A DNA stretch of 39,854 bases from an uncultured Phycisphaeraceae bacterium. GTDB taxonomy: Bacteria > Planctomycetota > Phycisphaerae > Phycisphaerales > UBA1924. The notes beneath the pieces were generated by a model. That model worked only from the letters and a program-made list of their open reading frames with translations. It was not told where the DNA came from and searched no databases. The stretch is from NCBI GenBank assembly GCA_937899905.1, contig CALCCF010000003.1, positions 1 through 39,854 on the forward strand. The letters are read 5' to 3'. The translations under genes were made by a program, and so were the position numbers. Positions 32,785-39,854 of this stretch are shown here, piece after piece (positions within the stretch are counted from its first letter, which is position 1; every line of letters starts with the position of its first letter).

Positions 32785-33791
32785 GGCGCGGGGCTTCCTG
32801 AAGCCTGAGCGATCGCGCCTCGGACCGCGGCGGCTACGGCTTCCGCGCGATCGATCTGCACGAAGTGGCCGCCGCCCTCGATTACCTCGAATGTCGCATT
32901 CGGTAGGAACTCGCGAAGTTCTTGGGCCGCCTCGACACGCAGGTAAGGGTCGAGATCGCCGAATACCAGGAACACCGGTGTTTCGATCTGTGCGAGTCGA
33001 TCTTCTCGTGAACGACGACGCTCATCGAATTCGGATTGCAACTCATCATTCAGATCGAAAAAGGCATCTCTCGATCCTGCGAGCTGGTAGACGAAGATAT
33101 CGACGTACTTTCGCTCCAAATCATCGCCACGGACCATGAACTTCGAGATCTGTTCGCGGGCCTGGCGGCGGAATAGGCCCGCGAAACGCCTGGCAAAGAA
33201 CCGTTGCACGTCTCGCGAGAGGCCGGGCGTTGAGAACGTCTGGATCGCCTCCGGCGCGGTTACCAACTCCGTGCTGTGCTCGACGCTATTGAGCAGCACA
33301 ACGGCCAGCACTCGTGGGTCTTGAGCAGCGCGATCGATCGCGGCCGGCGCCGAGATGTCGTGGGCGATGAGCACGTAGCTCTGGAGTTCGAGAGCCTTAA
33401 GTACGGCATCGAGGTCCGCGTCCAGCTCGCGGAATCCATACTCGAAGCCGCGAGGCTTGTCCGAATCGCCCCACCCCAATAAGTCGAACGCCACAAAATG
33501 GTGCGACGAGGCGAGCAAAGGGGCAATCTCGTCATACAGGCGGCTGTTGTCGGGAAAGCCGTGCATCGCAACGATGGTGGGGCCGTTGCCCTGCAAGTCC
33601 CTGCCAAACTCTCGGACAGCCAACTTGTGCTCATCGCGCGAAACGAGCCGGCTGGTCATGCCGGCGTTGAGCGCCATTTCCGCATCATGTCGGAAGAGTG
33701 TCTGGGAGAGTCTGGTGGTCGGTGCGCAGCCGGCAAAGAAGAGCGCGACAAGGACGGGAACAAATACGGTACACACTCGTCGCTGTCTCAT
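32781..33791 (-). CDS. Alpha/beta hydrolase lipoprotein with Asp at the nucleophile position
   Basis: A 336-residue predicted lipoprotein (ALFFAGC, Cys 22). It has the alpha/beta hydrolase core: oxyanion motif HGFPDNS (77-83), FDLLGWGDSDKP, nucleophile elbow IAHDIS (142-147) with D145 where esterases have Ser, a cap of about 100 residues, acid FGDLDPYL and base GGGHFVQID. Asp nucleophiles occur in epoxide hydrolases and haloalkane/fluoroacetate dehalogenases (G-H-D-W-G); here the flanking glycines are replaced, so the chemistry is uncertain. The ATG overlaps the hxlR stop (ATGA) and the stop overlaps the next gene (GTGA): a tightly coupled operon. Confidence 0.85.
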   Translation of the reverse strand: MRQRRVCTVFVPVLVALFFAGCAPTTRLSQTLFRHDAEMALNAGMTSRLVSRDEHKLAVREFGRDLQGNGPTIVAMHGFPDNSRLYDEIAPLLASSHHFVAFDLLGWGDSDKPRGFEYGFRELDADLDAVLKALELQSYVLIAHDISAPAAIDRAAQDPRVLAVVLLNSVEHSTELVTAPEAIQTFSTPGLSRDVQRFFARRFAGLFRRQAREQISKFMVRGDDLERKYVDIFVYQLAGSRDAFFDLNDELQSEFDERRRSREDRLAQIETPVFLVFGDLDPYLRVEAAQELREFLPNATFEVIEGGGHFVQIDRAEAVAAAVRGAIAQASGSPAP

Positions 33792-34171
33792 TCCTCGGTT
33801 CCTGTCTGGGACTTGGCATTGGGAGACGGCGGGCCGAGCTTTGCTTCCGTTCCGGGCACGTGCGTCAGGCCCCAATCCGCAACGGCGCGGAGCACCGGGC
33901 CCAGCGTGCGGCCCTTGTCGGTCAGGCGATACCGCGCGTGCTTGCGCTCCGCCGGAACGTACCTCTCGACGAGCCCGTGCGCGACGAGCATCTCCAGTCG
34001 GTCGGTGAGGATGTTGCTCGCGATGCCCTCGGGCGAACGTGCGAAGCCCGAGAACCGGTCGACGCCGCGAAAGAGGTCTCGGACGACGAGGAGCGTCCAT
34101 CGATCGCCGAGGATGTCCAGGGTGCAGGACACCGGGCAGCAGGATCGCCGGGCTGGTTCTTGGTCAGGCAA
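33788..34171 (-). CDS. HxlR-family winged-helix transcriptional regulator
   Basis: A 127-residue HxlR-type DNA-binding protein. It has the family hallmark CCPVSCTLDILGDRWTLLVVRDL, the recognition region GFARSPEGIASNILTDRLEMLVAHGLVER, and the wing KHARYRLTDKGRTLGPVL. Such proteins act as small, often redox- or aldehyde-sensing dimers; the double Cys near the N-terminus would fit. No ATG is in range; TTG at 34171 is the start chosen because the promoter lies immediately upstream and the length suits the family. First gene of the operon with the hydrolase and the lipoprotein; probably autoregulated through the palindrome at 34190. Confidence 0.85.
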   Translation of the reverse strand: MPDQEPARRSCCPVSCTLDILGDRWTLLVVRDLFRGVDRFSGFARSPEGIASNILTDRLEMLVAHGLVERYVPAERKHARYRLTDKGRTLGPVLRAVADWGLTHVPGTEAKLGPPSPNAKSQTGTEE

Positions 34172-34189
34172 GGGTCGAAGAGTACTCCA

Positions 34190-34212
34190 TTTAGTAGCAA
34201 AATGCAAGTAAA
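34190..34212. promoter_or_regulatory. Likely HxlR operator: 10-3-10 imperfect palindrome
   Basis: TTTAGTAGCA (34190-34199), AAA, TGCAAGTAAA (34203-34212): eight of ten positions are symmetric. It lies across the spacer and -10 of the hxlR promoter, the position of a repressor, in the divergent region between hxlR and the DUF418 gene. Confidence 0.6.
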
Positions 34213-34218
34213 AAGCAA
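34191..34218 (-). promoter_or_regulatory. Promoter of the hxlR operon
   Basis: On the minus strand TTGCTT (34218-34213) and TACTAA (34196-34191) are 16 bases apart. Transcription would start near 34184, about 13 bases before the TTG start. Confidence 0.55.
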
Positions 34219-34330
34219 CCTCGAAGCATGCCGAATTCGCCTGCACGTCCAGAGTGCCCCTGGTGGCTGCCCGAGGCGTGGCAGACCTGTGATGCAAGGC
34301 CATGGGGATTGTGCCTAATAGCATCTGGCC

Positions 34331-35650
34331 ATGCCAAACTCCCCAGACATGTCTGCCCATCCACCTATGAGTGCCGGCCCGATTCCCGGCGTGCCTTCCG
34401 GACCCGTGCCGGGGCCGGTCGGGCGGGGCGACCGCATCGACTCGATCGACACGCTCCGCGGGGTCGCGCTTCTGGGCATCTTCGTGATGAACATCCCGAC
34501 GTTCGCGCTCACGGGCGCGGCGTTCTTCAACCCGCCGGCGGGCGGGGGCTTCGAAGGTGCGAACTACGCGGTCTGGCTAGTGAGCCACGGCTTGTTCGAC
34601 ATGAAGATGATGGCGATCTTCTCGATGCTCTTTGGCGCCGGCGTCGCATTGATGGGCGAGCGATTTGGACAGACGGGGCGTTCTGCGGTTGGCGTGCACT
34701 ACCGGCGCATGGGCTGGCTGCTGCTCATCGGCATGGTGCATGCGTACGGCATCTGGTTCGGCGACATCCTCGTGGCGTATTCGCTTATTGGCATGCTCGT
34801 GTTCTTGCTGCGACGCCTGCCGGCGAAGTGGTTGCTTGTCATCGCGTGTGCGCTGCTACCGATCGGCATGGCGCTCAGCGGTGCGCAGCAGGCCATGTTC
34901 GAATGGATGCGCAGTAGCACCGATCCGAACATGGTGGAAACGTGGGAAGATGTTGGTTCGATGTTCTTCCCTACCGAGGAGTTTCTTGAGGAGGAGCGGC
35001 AGAACGCTCTGGGAGGATTTGCCGAGCGCATCCGTGCGCACGCGCCCGACGTGCTCATGATGCAAACGTGGGTGTTCGCGGTGTTCACGTTCTGGCGTGT
35101 GTCGGCGCTCATGCTCTTGGGCATGGCTTTGTATAAGTGGCGTGTGTTCGACGCGTCACGCTCCACCGCGTTCTACGCCACGCTGCTCGCAGCCGGCCTG
35201 CTCATCGGTGGTGGGCTCATTGCCGCCGGAGTGGTGGTGAATCACCGCAACGGGTTTGATCCGGTGGCCTTCTTCGGCGTCGTCGGTTGGTTCAATTACG
35301 CGGGAAGCGTCGGTATGGCTCTGGCATGGATCGCTCTGGTCATGCTCGTCTGCAAGAGCGGCGTGTTGCGGTGGCTCCGCGCATCGCTCGCCGCCGTCGG
35401 CCGGATGGCGCTCACGAACTACCTCATGCAGTCGGTGATCGCCGCGTTCATCTTCTATGGCTGGGGACTCGGATACTTCGGCCGCCTCGATCGCATCGAC
35501 TACGTCCCGATCGTGATAGGCGTGTGGGCGTTCCAGCTGCTCGCGAGGCCACGCTGGCTCGCGCGGGTCCGCTATGGACCGATGGAATGGCTATGGCGCA
35601 GCCTGACGTATTGGAAGCCGCAGCCGATGCGGCGCGGTTCAGCGTCGTAG
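34331..35650 (+). CDS. DUF418 family membrane protein (YeiB-like)
   Basis: A 439-residue integral membrane protein. After a Pro-rich cytosolic N-terminus comes the family signature RIDSIDTLRGVALLGIFVMNIPTF (about 35-58). About nine to ten membrane helices follow, and the C-terminal DUF418 domain has VGRMALTNYLMQSV...GPMEWLWRSLTYWK, typical of the family's end. The role of DUF418/YeiB proteins is not established; they resemble acyltransferase-type membrane proteins. A charged loop (about 205-240, EEFLEEERQNALGGFAERI) is cytosolic or periplasmic. No ribosome-binding site is clear before the ATG. It is divergent from the hxlR operon and could share the palindrome's control. Confidence 0.88.
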   Translation: MPNSPDMSAHPPMSAGPIPGVPSGPVPGPVGRGDRIDSIDTLRGVALLGIFVMNIPTFALTGAAFFNPPAGGGFEGANYAVWLVSHGLFDMKMMAIFSMLFGAGVALMGERFGQTGRSAVGVHYRRMGWLLLIGMVHAYGIWFGDILVAYSLIGMLVFLLRRLPAKWLLVIACALLPIGMALSGAQQAMFEWMRSSTDPNMVETWEDVGSMFFPTEEFLEEERQNALGGFAERIRAHAPDVLMMQTWVFAVFTFWRVSALMLLGMALYKWRVFDASRSTAFYATLLAAGLLIGGGLIAAGVVVNHRNGFDPVAFFGVVGWFNYAGSVGMALAWIALVMLVCKSGVLRWLRASLAAVGRMALTNYLMQSVIAAFIFYGWGLGYFGRLDRIDYVPIVIGVWAFQLLARPRWLARVRYGPMEWLWRSLTYWKPQPMRRGSAS

Positions 35651-35725
35651 CGATTCGCCCGATTCCAAACCGGGCCGCGGGCTTGCGTGATGAAGACTAC
35701 GGCGTGCTTCGCCTAGGCTTGCGCA

Positions 35726-36649
35726 ATGCAGGCCGATGGTGACTCAACACGTAGCGGTGCGATCTCTAGCGGTGTGGGCCTCGACCCGCAGCCCATCCTA
35801 TTGGTGGGCTCCCAACGCAGCGGCACGACATGGCTCTACAAGATGTTCAGCCAGCACCCGCAGGTCGCCAGTGCCGAAGAACCGCGGCACATCTGGATCC
35901 GCGGCAACGCGTACCGCCCGGATGATCGACTGACAGAAGCCGATGCCAATCCGAAGATCATCGCACGCATCCATCGGGCGTTCGCGAAGCTCCAGGCCGA
36001 GCAGGGCAAGCCCCGCCTGATGGAGAAGACGCCGAGCAACTGCCTCCGGGTTCCGTTCTTGCGCGCGGTCTTCCCGCAGGCCAAGATCCTGCTCGTGCTG
36101 CGTGATGGACGCAGCGTGGTGCGCTCCACGGCGGACATCCAGAAACGCAAGGGCAAACTCAGCATCGCCATCCATCGCGCGGCGAACACGCCGCTGCACG
36201 AGTGGCCGGCGCAGGCGGGCCGCGCGGCGGACGTTCTCCAGCGGCGCCTGCTTGGGAAGCCGCTGCCGATCTGGGGGCCCCGGCCGCCGGGCTGGCGCGA
36301 GTGGGTCGGCCACGATCACCCAGACGTCGTGCGCGCCAAGCAGTGGTCGGCGACGATCCTCGCGGCGTACCGGGATGCCCAGATGCTGATCGAGCAGGCC
36401 GAGGAGCGGGGCGAGGAGCCGAACGTCCTGATCTTCCGGTACGAAGACCTGGTTGCCAACCCCGCGCCGACCATGTCACGCATCCTCGAGTTCACTGGAC
36501 TGCCCGATGAGGGCATGATCGACCGGTTCGCCGGCAGCGTGGATCAAGAGCGATTCGCCAAGCGGCAGGATGCGAACACCGACGCCCAACTCGAACGCAT
36601 GCGACCCCATATGGAACCGGCGCTGCTCGAACTGGGGTACACCTGGTAG
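35726..36649 (+). CDS. Sulfotransferase (PAPS-dependent)
   Basis: A 307-residue sulfotransferase-family protein that would move a sulfo group from PAPS to an unknown acceptor. The 5'-phosphosulfate loop is GSQRSGTTWLYK (28-39) and the 3'-phosphate motif is LRDGRSVVRSTAD (125-137). MEKTPSN (99-105) and FRYEDLVANPAPTMSRILEFTGLP near the C-terminus are also characteristic. No signal peptide or membrane segment is visible, so it is probably cytosolic. It lies 75 bases after the DUF418 gene, on the same strand. Convergent with the repeat protein gene. Confidence 0.9.
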   Translation: MQADGDSTRSGAISSGVGLDPQPILLVGSQRSGTTWLYKMFSQHPQVASAEEPRHIWIRGNAYRPDDRLTEADANPKIIARIHRAFAKLQAEQGKPRLMEKTPSNCLRVPFLRAVFPQAKILLVLRDGRSVVRSTADIQKRKGKLSIAIHRAANTPLHEWPAQAGRAADVLQRRLLGKPLPIWGPRPPGWREWVGHDHPDVVRAKQWSATILAAYRDAQMLIEQAEERGEEPNVLIFRYEDLVANPAPTMSRILEFTGLPDEGMIDRFAGSVDQERFAKRQDANTDAQLERMRPHMEPALLELGYTW

Positions 36650-36706
36650 CTGGTGCGAGTGCGCCCGGGCTGCTTGTCGTTGAAACACCCGCGATGACTC
36701 GATCCG

Positions 36707-38962
36707 TTAGCGATCGATGCCCACGGCGCGGCCGTTGAGAAACCCCTCGGACCAGACGTGACTGTTGCGAGCAGCAGACTCGAGCCCTTCGTACGTGTCC
36801 GTACCTTCCGTATCGAGAAACACGCCGTAGGCCCGTAGGTCATCTCGGAACGAATGGAACGGCTCCGGGTAGATCGTGATCGTGCCCATCGGGGGCCGGG
36901 TCCAGTTCGCATTGCCCGGGGACGGGTCGATCTCTAGCCCGGTGTAGCGGTCATCGCCTGAACGATCCCAGAAGAAGCCGACGGAGTTGAGGTCTCCACT
37001 GCCCGCACAGTTCGCGCGCAGCACATACTCGTCGTTGCCGGCGCCATCAACGAAGATGCCGAGCGCACCATCGCGAGCGTGTCCGGCATACTGGTTCTCT
37101 GCGATCCACTGTTCCTCGCTGGTGTATGGGTTGGCCATGCGCTCCGGATTCGCGTTGTACGTGTCGTTGCCATCGAGATCGACGTGGATGCCGACGGCGA
37201 AGTGGGCCGCGGCACCCTGGCTGTACTTGCCCTGGCGATACGTGTCGTTGCCGCCACGGTCCTCGAGGATGCCCACGCCCCACCAATAGCCCGCGCCTTG
37301 GCTCCAGGCCATCGCGCTGTAATGGTCGTCGCCCGCGCCGTCTACGAGCACGCCGAAGCCGCCCGCCATCGATCGGCTGTCGCCCAGGTCGGCGCGTCGT
37401 CCATAGCCGCAGCCCTGGCCCATGGCGACCACTCGGCCGAGGTACAACTCGCTTCGCGCGGTGGAATCGGGGATCGTGTAGGTGTCGTTGCCAGCAAGGT
37501 CCACAATCACACCTGCGCCACGCGTTGAGCCGTGCGCTTGCGAGCTGCGACCCGATGTGTATTGGTCGTTGCCGCCGCGGTCGATGATCGCGCCGAACCC
37601 AACGTGCCCGACGCCCTGTCCCCAGCTCTGGCGTACGAGGTATGTGTCGTCGCCGCCATCATCGATGAGCATGCCGACCCCGTGCAGCCCGACGCCCATG
37701 GATGACTCAACGGCTTCGTAGGCGTCGTTCTCGCCGCCAAGATCCCAGAGCATCCCAAGGCCGAACACGCCCGCCGCGAGTGTCGGATTCGACCGATCCT
37801 CGCTCTCAGCGTCGCTCGGATTCCGTGGCTGCCAGACCTCGGTCTCGCCGGGCAGATAGGTGTCCCGACCCCCAAGGTCGATCAGGAGTGACACGGGCCG
37901 CTCACGCACGCCGTCACTCACGGCGAACGCGCCCTCGTAGCGATCATCTCCGCCGAAGTCGATGACCAGCGCGGGTCCTGGATAGCCAACATGAACGTGG
38001 TTGTCTGAGTCCACACCTCCGATGACGATCGGTCCTGCGGTCGTTCCGATGCGGATGATGCCGGTGAACGTCGCGCCGTCGGGCTGGGCTCGGTTAAACT
38101 CCTCAACCGCGAGCCGTACGCTCTTGGCGGCGAGGATGCTGCCATGGCCGAGGTATCCGAGATCTGTTGTGCCCACGACGTCCATCAACGGGCGTGCGAT
38201 GAGCCGGCCGTACGGCTCGAATCGTGGTGCAATCGAAACGACGTACCCCGTATCTAGGCCATACTGCTCCTGCGCCGCGTCCATGCCGAGATCGATCGAG
38301 GCCCGATCGAACGCGTTGGTCGTGTACCGCGAGCTCTCGAAAACCGCGACGAGAAGTCGGATGATGAGCCTCTGCTCGGCCTCGGTCAGCTCGAGCAGCG
38401 CCGATGGGAAGCCGTCTGCTCCGACATCGAACACAACTTCCATTGCGGTCTTCGTGTCCTTGTCCTCGAGCCACGGGACGTTCCAGCCACCGGTTTGTGT
38501 CGAGGCGTCGAACGAGTCGGGCAGTTCACCGCTGATGCCCTGGGCATCGAGACCGGGAAGGCGGATGCGCCGGCCCATGGTCTCGTCGAGGAACTGCGCG
38601 AACGCATGACGGATGAATTCGTCTTCGTACACCGCGTTGTTGAGCAGCAGATCGGTGGCGCGCCCGCTAAATCGCAGCGTCTTCCGCACGTCGGCGAATT
38701 GTCTCAGAACCGGTCGCAGCACGTGCAGATCACGGCCGAAGGGTTCGAGCTGTTCGGGCGTGTAGCCCAGCCTCCCACCGTCAAGACCAAGCCGCTCATC
38801 AATCGCGCTCCATGCCCCGTCAGGAACGGTCAATTCTGATCGATTCGGGGCATCTTGCGAGAGCGCGACGGTGGCGGCGACGACAAGCATCACGGTACTG
38901 AACATGAGCGATGCTATGGAGATCGGGAACCTCGTGGTCGATCGAAGCGGACCGGACACCAT
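36707..38962 (-). CDS. Large secreted protein with twelve GNDxY repeats
   Basis: A 751-residue exported protein. The n-region (GPLRSTTRF) and hydrophobic core (ISIASLMFSTVMLVVAATVALS) form a signal peptide; the ATG at 38962 is chosen because GGAGG lies upstream and it supplies Arg residues, while an ATG at 38905 would not. Residues about 40-310 are a helical domain without a known motif. From about 320 on there are twelve repeats of roughly 25-45 residues, core D-x-G-G-N/D-D-x-Y (for example IDLGGRDTY, IDRGGNDQY, LEDRGGNDTY, VDLDGNDTY), often preceded by S-Q-G-x-G. This suggests a calcium-binding repeat structure, perhaps a beta-solenoid; it is not the RTX nonapeptide. Function unknown. Confidence 0.82.
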   Translation of the reverse strand: MVSGPLRSTTRFPISIASLMFSTVMLVVAATVALSQDAPNRSELTVPDGAWSAIDERLGLDGGRLGYTPEQLEPFGRDLHVLRPVLRQFADVRKTLRFSGRATDLLLNNAVYEDEFIRHAFAQFLDETMGRRIRLPGLDAQGISGELPDSFDASTQTGGWNVPWLEDKDTKTAMEVVFDVGADGFPSALLELTEAEQRLIIRLLVAVFESSRYTTNAFDRASIDLGMDAAQEQYGLDTGYVVSIAPRFEPYGRLIARPLMDVVGTTDLGYLGHGSILAAKSVRLAVEEFNRAQPDGATFTGIIRIGTTAGPIVIGGVDSDNHVHVGYPGPALVIDFGGDDRYEGAFAVSDGVRERPVSLLIDLGGRDTYLPGETEVWQPRNPSDAESEDRSNPTLAAGVFGLGMLWDLGGENDAYEAVESSMGVGLHGVGMLIDDGGDDTYLVRQSWGQGVGHVGFGAIIDRGGNDQYTSGRSSQAHGSTRGAGVIVDLAGNDTYTIPDSTARSELYLGRVVAMGQGCGYGRRADLGDSRSMAGGFGVLVDGAGDDHYSAMAWSQGAGYWWGVGILEDRGGNDTYRQGKYSQGAAAHFAVGIHVDLDGNDTYNANPERMANPYTSEEQWIAENQYAGHARDGALGIFVDGAGNDEYVLRANCAGSGDLNSVGFFWDRSGDDRYTGLEIDPSPGNANWTRPPMGTITIYPEPFHSFRDDLRAYGVFLDTEGTDTYEGLESAARNSHVWSEGFLNGRAVGIDR

Positions 38963-39848
38963 GGCGCGCACGCACCTCCCCTATTGGATGGCTGTCGTCG
39001 TTGTGTTGTTCGCCTCGGCGGCATGCCTCGCCGATGGCAAGACGTTCGCGATGGTGGCCGACCCGCTGAGCGACCGAGCACGCACCACCATGCCATCGCA
39101 GCGCGCGATCATCGCATGGGACGGCGCGGAGCAGCGGCTCGCGATCGATACCGCGTTCACGGGCGAGGGCACGGAGTTCGCGTGGCTCGTGCCGCTGCCC
39201 AGCGAGCCGGAGATCCTGCCCGCAACCAAGGGCATGTTCGATACCGCTGCCGTGCTTACCGCGCCAAGGATCGAGCGGAGCGACCACGGGGTGGCGTTCT
39301 TGCTCGGCGGCTCGCTGGTGATCGGTGCGTTCGGAGTCATGGCGCTTCAGTCGAGAATGGGGCGGGTCTGGTTCCTGCTGGCGATCGTGGTTGTCGGTAT
39401 ATTGGTGGTGATGCCCAATCTTGGTTATTCGCGCGGGCGCGTCGGCCTGGCCGTGCCCGTCGAGGTGCTCTCGTCCGGTACGGCCGGCCTGTACGACACG
39501 AGGGTGCTGCGAGCGCAAGACGCCGATGAACTCATCGCGTGGCTCGAATCGGCCGGATTCGGCGTTCCCGATGGAATCGCCGAAGTCGTACAGGACTATC
39601 TCGACGAGGGCTGGGTCTTTGCGGCCGCGAAGCTGAGCGTTGATGGGCCGCAAGCCAGCGAACACCGAGCCCATCCCTTGCAGTTCCGCTTTGCCACAGA
39701 CTCCCCGATCTACCCCATGGCGCTGACGGCCGTGGGCAACGAGGACATCGAGCTCGAGCTCTTTGTCTTCGCCGACGGCTCGGCCCATGCGCGTGGTCTC
39801 AGAGCGAGCAGCAACCGAGATTCGGTCGCCAGGAGGTTGCCGTGGTGA
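38961..39848 (+). CDS. DUF2330-like secreted protein with two internal membrane helices
   Basis: A 295-residue protein. The ATG at 38961 opens a signal peptide (PYWMAVVVVLFASAACLA). The body begins like DUF2330: SQRAIIAWDGAEQRLAIDTAFTGEGTEFAWLVPLPSEPEI. Two hydrophobic helices (about 117-136 and 141-158) with a short Gln/Arg turn follow, and then the second half of the DUF2330 pattern: LYDTRVLRAQDADELIAWLESAGFGVP...YLDEGWVFAAAKLS...HPLQFRFATDSPIYPMALTA. The helices between the two halves are unusual for the family. Function unknown. It is divergent from the GNDxY gene, with start codons in one CCATGG. No strong ribosome-binding site is seen. Confidence 0.78.
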   Translation: MARTHLPYWMAVVVVLFASAACLADGKTFAMVADPLSDRARTTMPSQRAIIAWDGAEQRLAIDTAFTGEGTEFAWLVPLPSEPEILPATKGMFDTAAVLTAPRIERSDHGVAFLLGGSLVIGAFGVMALQSRMGRVWFLLAIVVVGILVVMPNLGYSRGRVGLAVPVEVLSSGTAGLYDTRVLRAQDADELIAWLESAGFGVPDGIAEVVQDYLDEGWVFAAAKLSVDGPQASEHRAHPLQFRFATDSPIYPMALTAVGNEDIELELFVFADGSAHARGLRASSNRDSVARRLPW

Positions 39849-39854
39849 TCGAGC
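39842..39854 (+). CDS. Start of a further gene (cut by window end)
   Basis: AGGAGG (39831-39836) lies five bases before GTG-GTG-ATC-GAG, in a different frame from the preceding gene, whose TGA overlaps the second GTG. Only four codons are present, so nothing can be said of the product. Confidence 0.4.

Noticed and set aside
1-39854. Reassignment of UAG to a sense codon
   Set aside because: TAG ends several intact genes of normal length here, including dcd, gmhA and phoU, so the two in-frame ambers need a local explanation.
1-39854. CRISPR arrays, insertion sequences, integrases, prophage genes
   Set aside because: None seen: the only regular repeat is the 21-bp tandem array without spacers, and no transposase or integrase motif appears in any frame with protein-like composition.

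Overview
The window is G+C-rich bacterial DNA that looks like a member of the Planctomycetota, most likely class Phycisphaerae. The evidence is the content: four secreted proteins end in the same C-terminal dockerin-like tag (two DxDGDG.LT.FDFLAFQ..FDAG units, then Cys at or next to the C-terminus), FG-GAP/VCBS propellers are common, membrane proteins carry a CxxCGY...GLP...CPECG zinc ribbon, and a FlgI-like domain is fused to HEAT-like repeats. Lineage is inferred from these families and not from rRNA. About 27 protein genes and one tRNA-Val gene are supported.

Layout. 1-2560: an FG-GAP protein with an in-frame amber codon, a 21-bp minisatellite, and a hypothetical protein. 2560-6440: a gene-poor stretch with a long hairpin, a family 2 glycosyltransferase with a good promoter, an integrin-alpha-like propeller with dockerin, and a small zinc-ribbon membrane protein. 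6470-13265: an M60-like gluzincin metallopeptidase, a lipoprotein, a second zinc-ribbon membrane protein, and a two-gene unit of dockerin proteins (one CRTAC1/UnbV-like). 13395-20130: a minus-strand run of FlgI-HEAT protein, smc and gmhA. 20130-26180: an A+T-richer intergenic region, then dcd, a Lys/Ser/Ala repeat protein, a four-helix membrane protein and nrdJ packed head to tail, closed by a strong terminator. 26135-32784: an ANT(6)-like nucleotidyltransferase and a methyltransferase, PhoU, a membrane PP2C/SpoIIE-type phosphatase, a dockerin protein, tRNA-Val, and a lipoprotein gene with an in-frame amber codon. 32781-39854: that lipoprotein gene belongs to an overlapping operon with an HxlR regulator and an alpha/beta hydrolase; then a DUF418 membrane protein, a sulfotransferase, a large twelve-repeat GNDxY protein and a divergent DUF2330-like protein.

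How the genes fit together. Much of the window encodes exported, calcium-motif-rich surface or periplasmic proteins (propellers, dockerin tags, M60 peptidase), consistent with a cell that handles complex polymers. The dcd-nrdJ pair is deoxynucleotide supply: dCTP deamination towards dUMP/dTTP, and B12-dependent ribonucleotide reduction. Between them sit two genes of lower G+C and unknown function; this inserted pair is the best candidate for an undescribed system. The hxlR-hydrolase-lipoprotein operon has 4-nt overlaps and a palindrome lying on its promoter, so it looks autoregulated.

Limits: no homology search, codon statistics or structure prediction was run. Family names rest on motif recognition, and start sites on ribosome-binding-site inspection.
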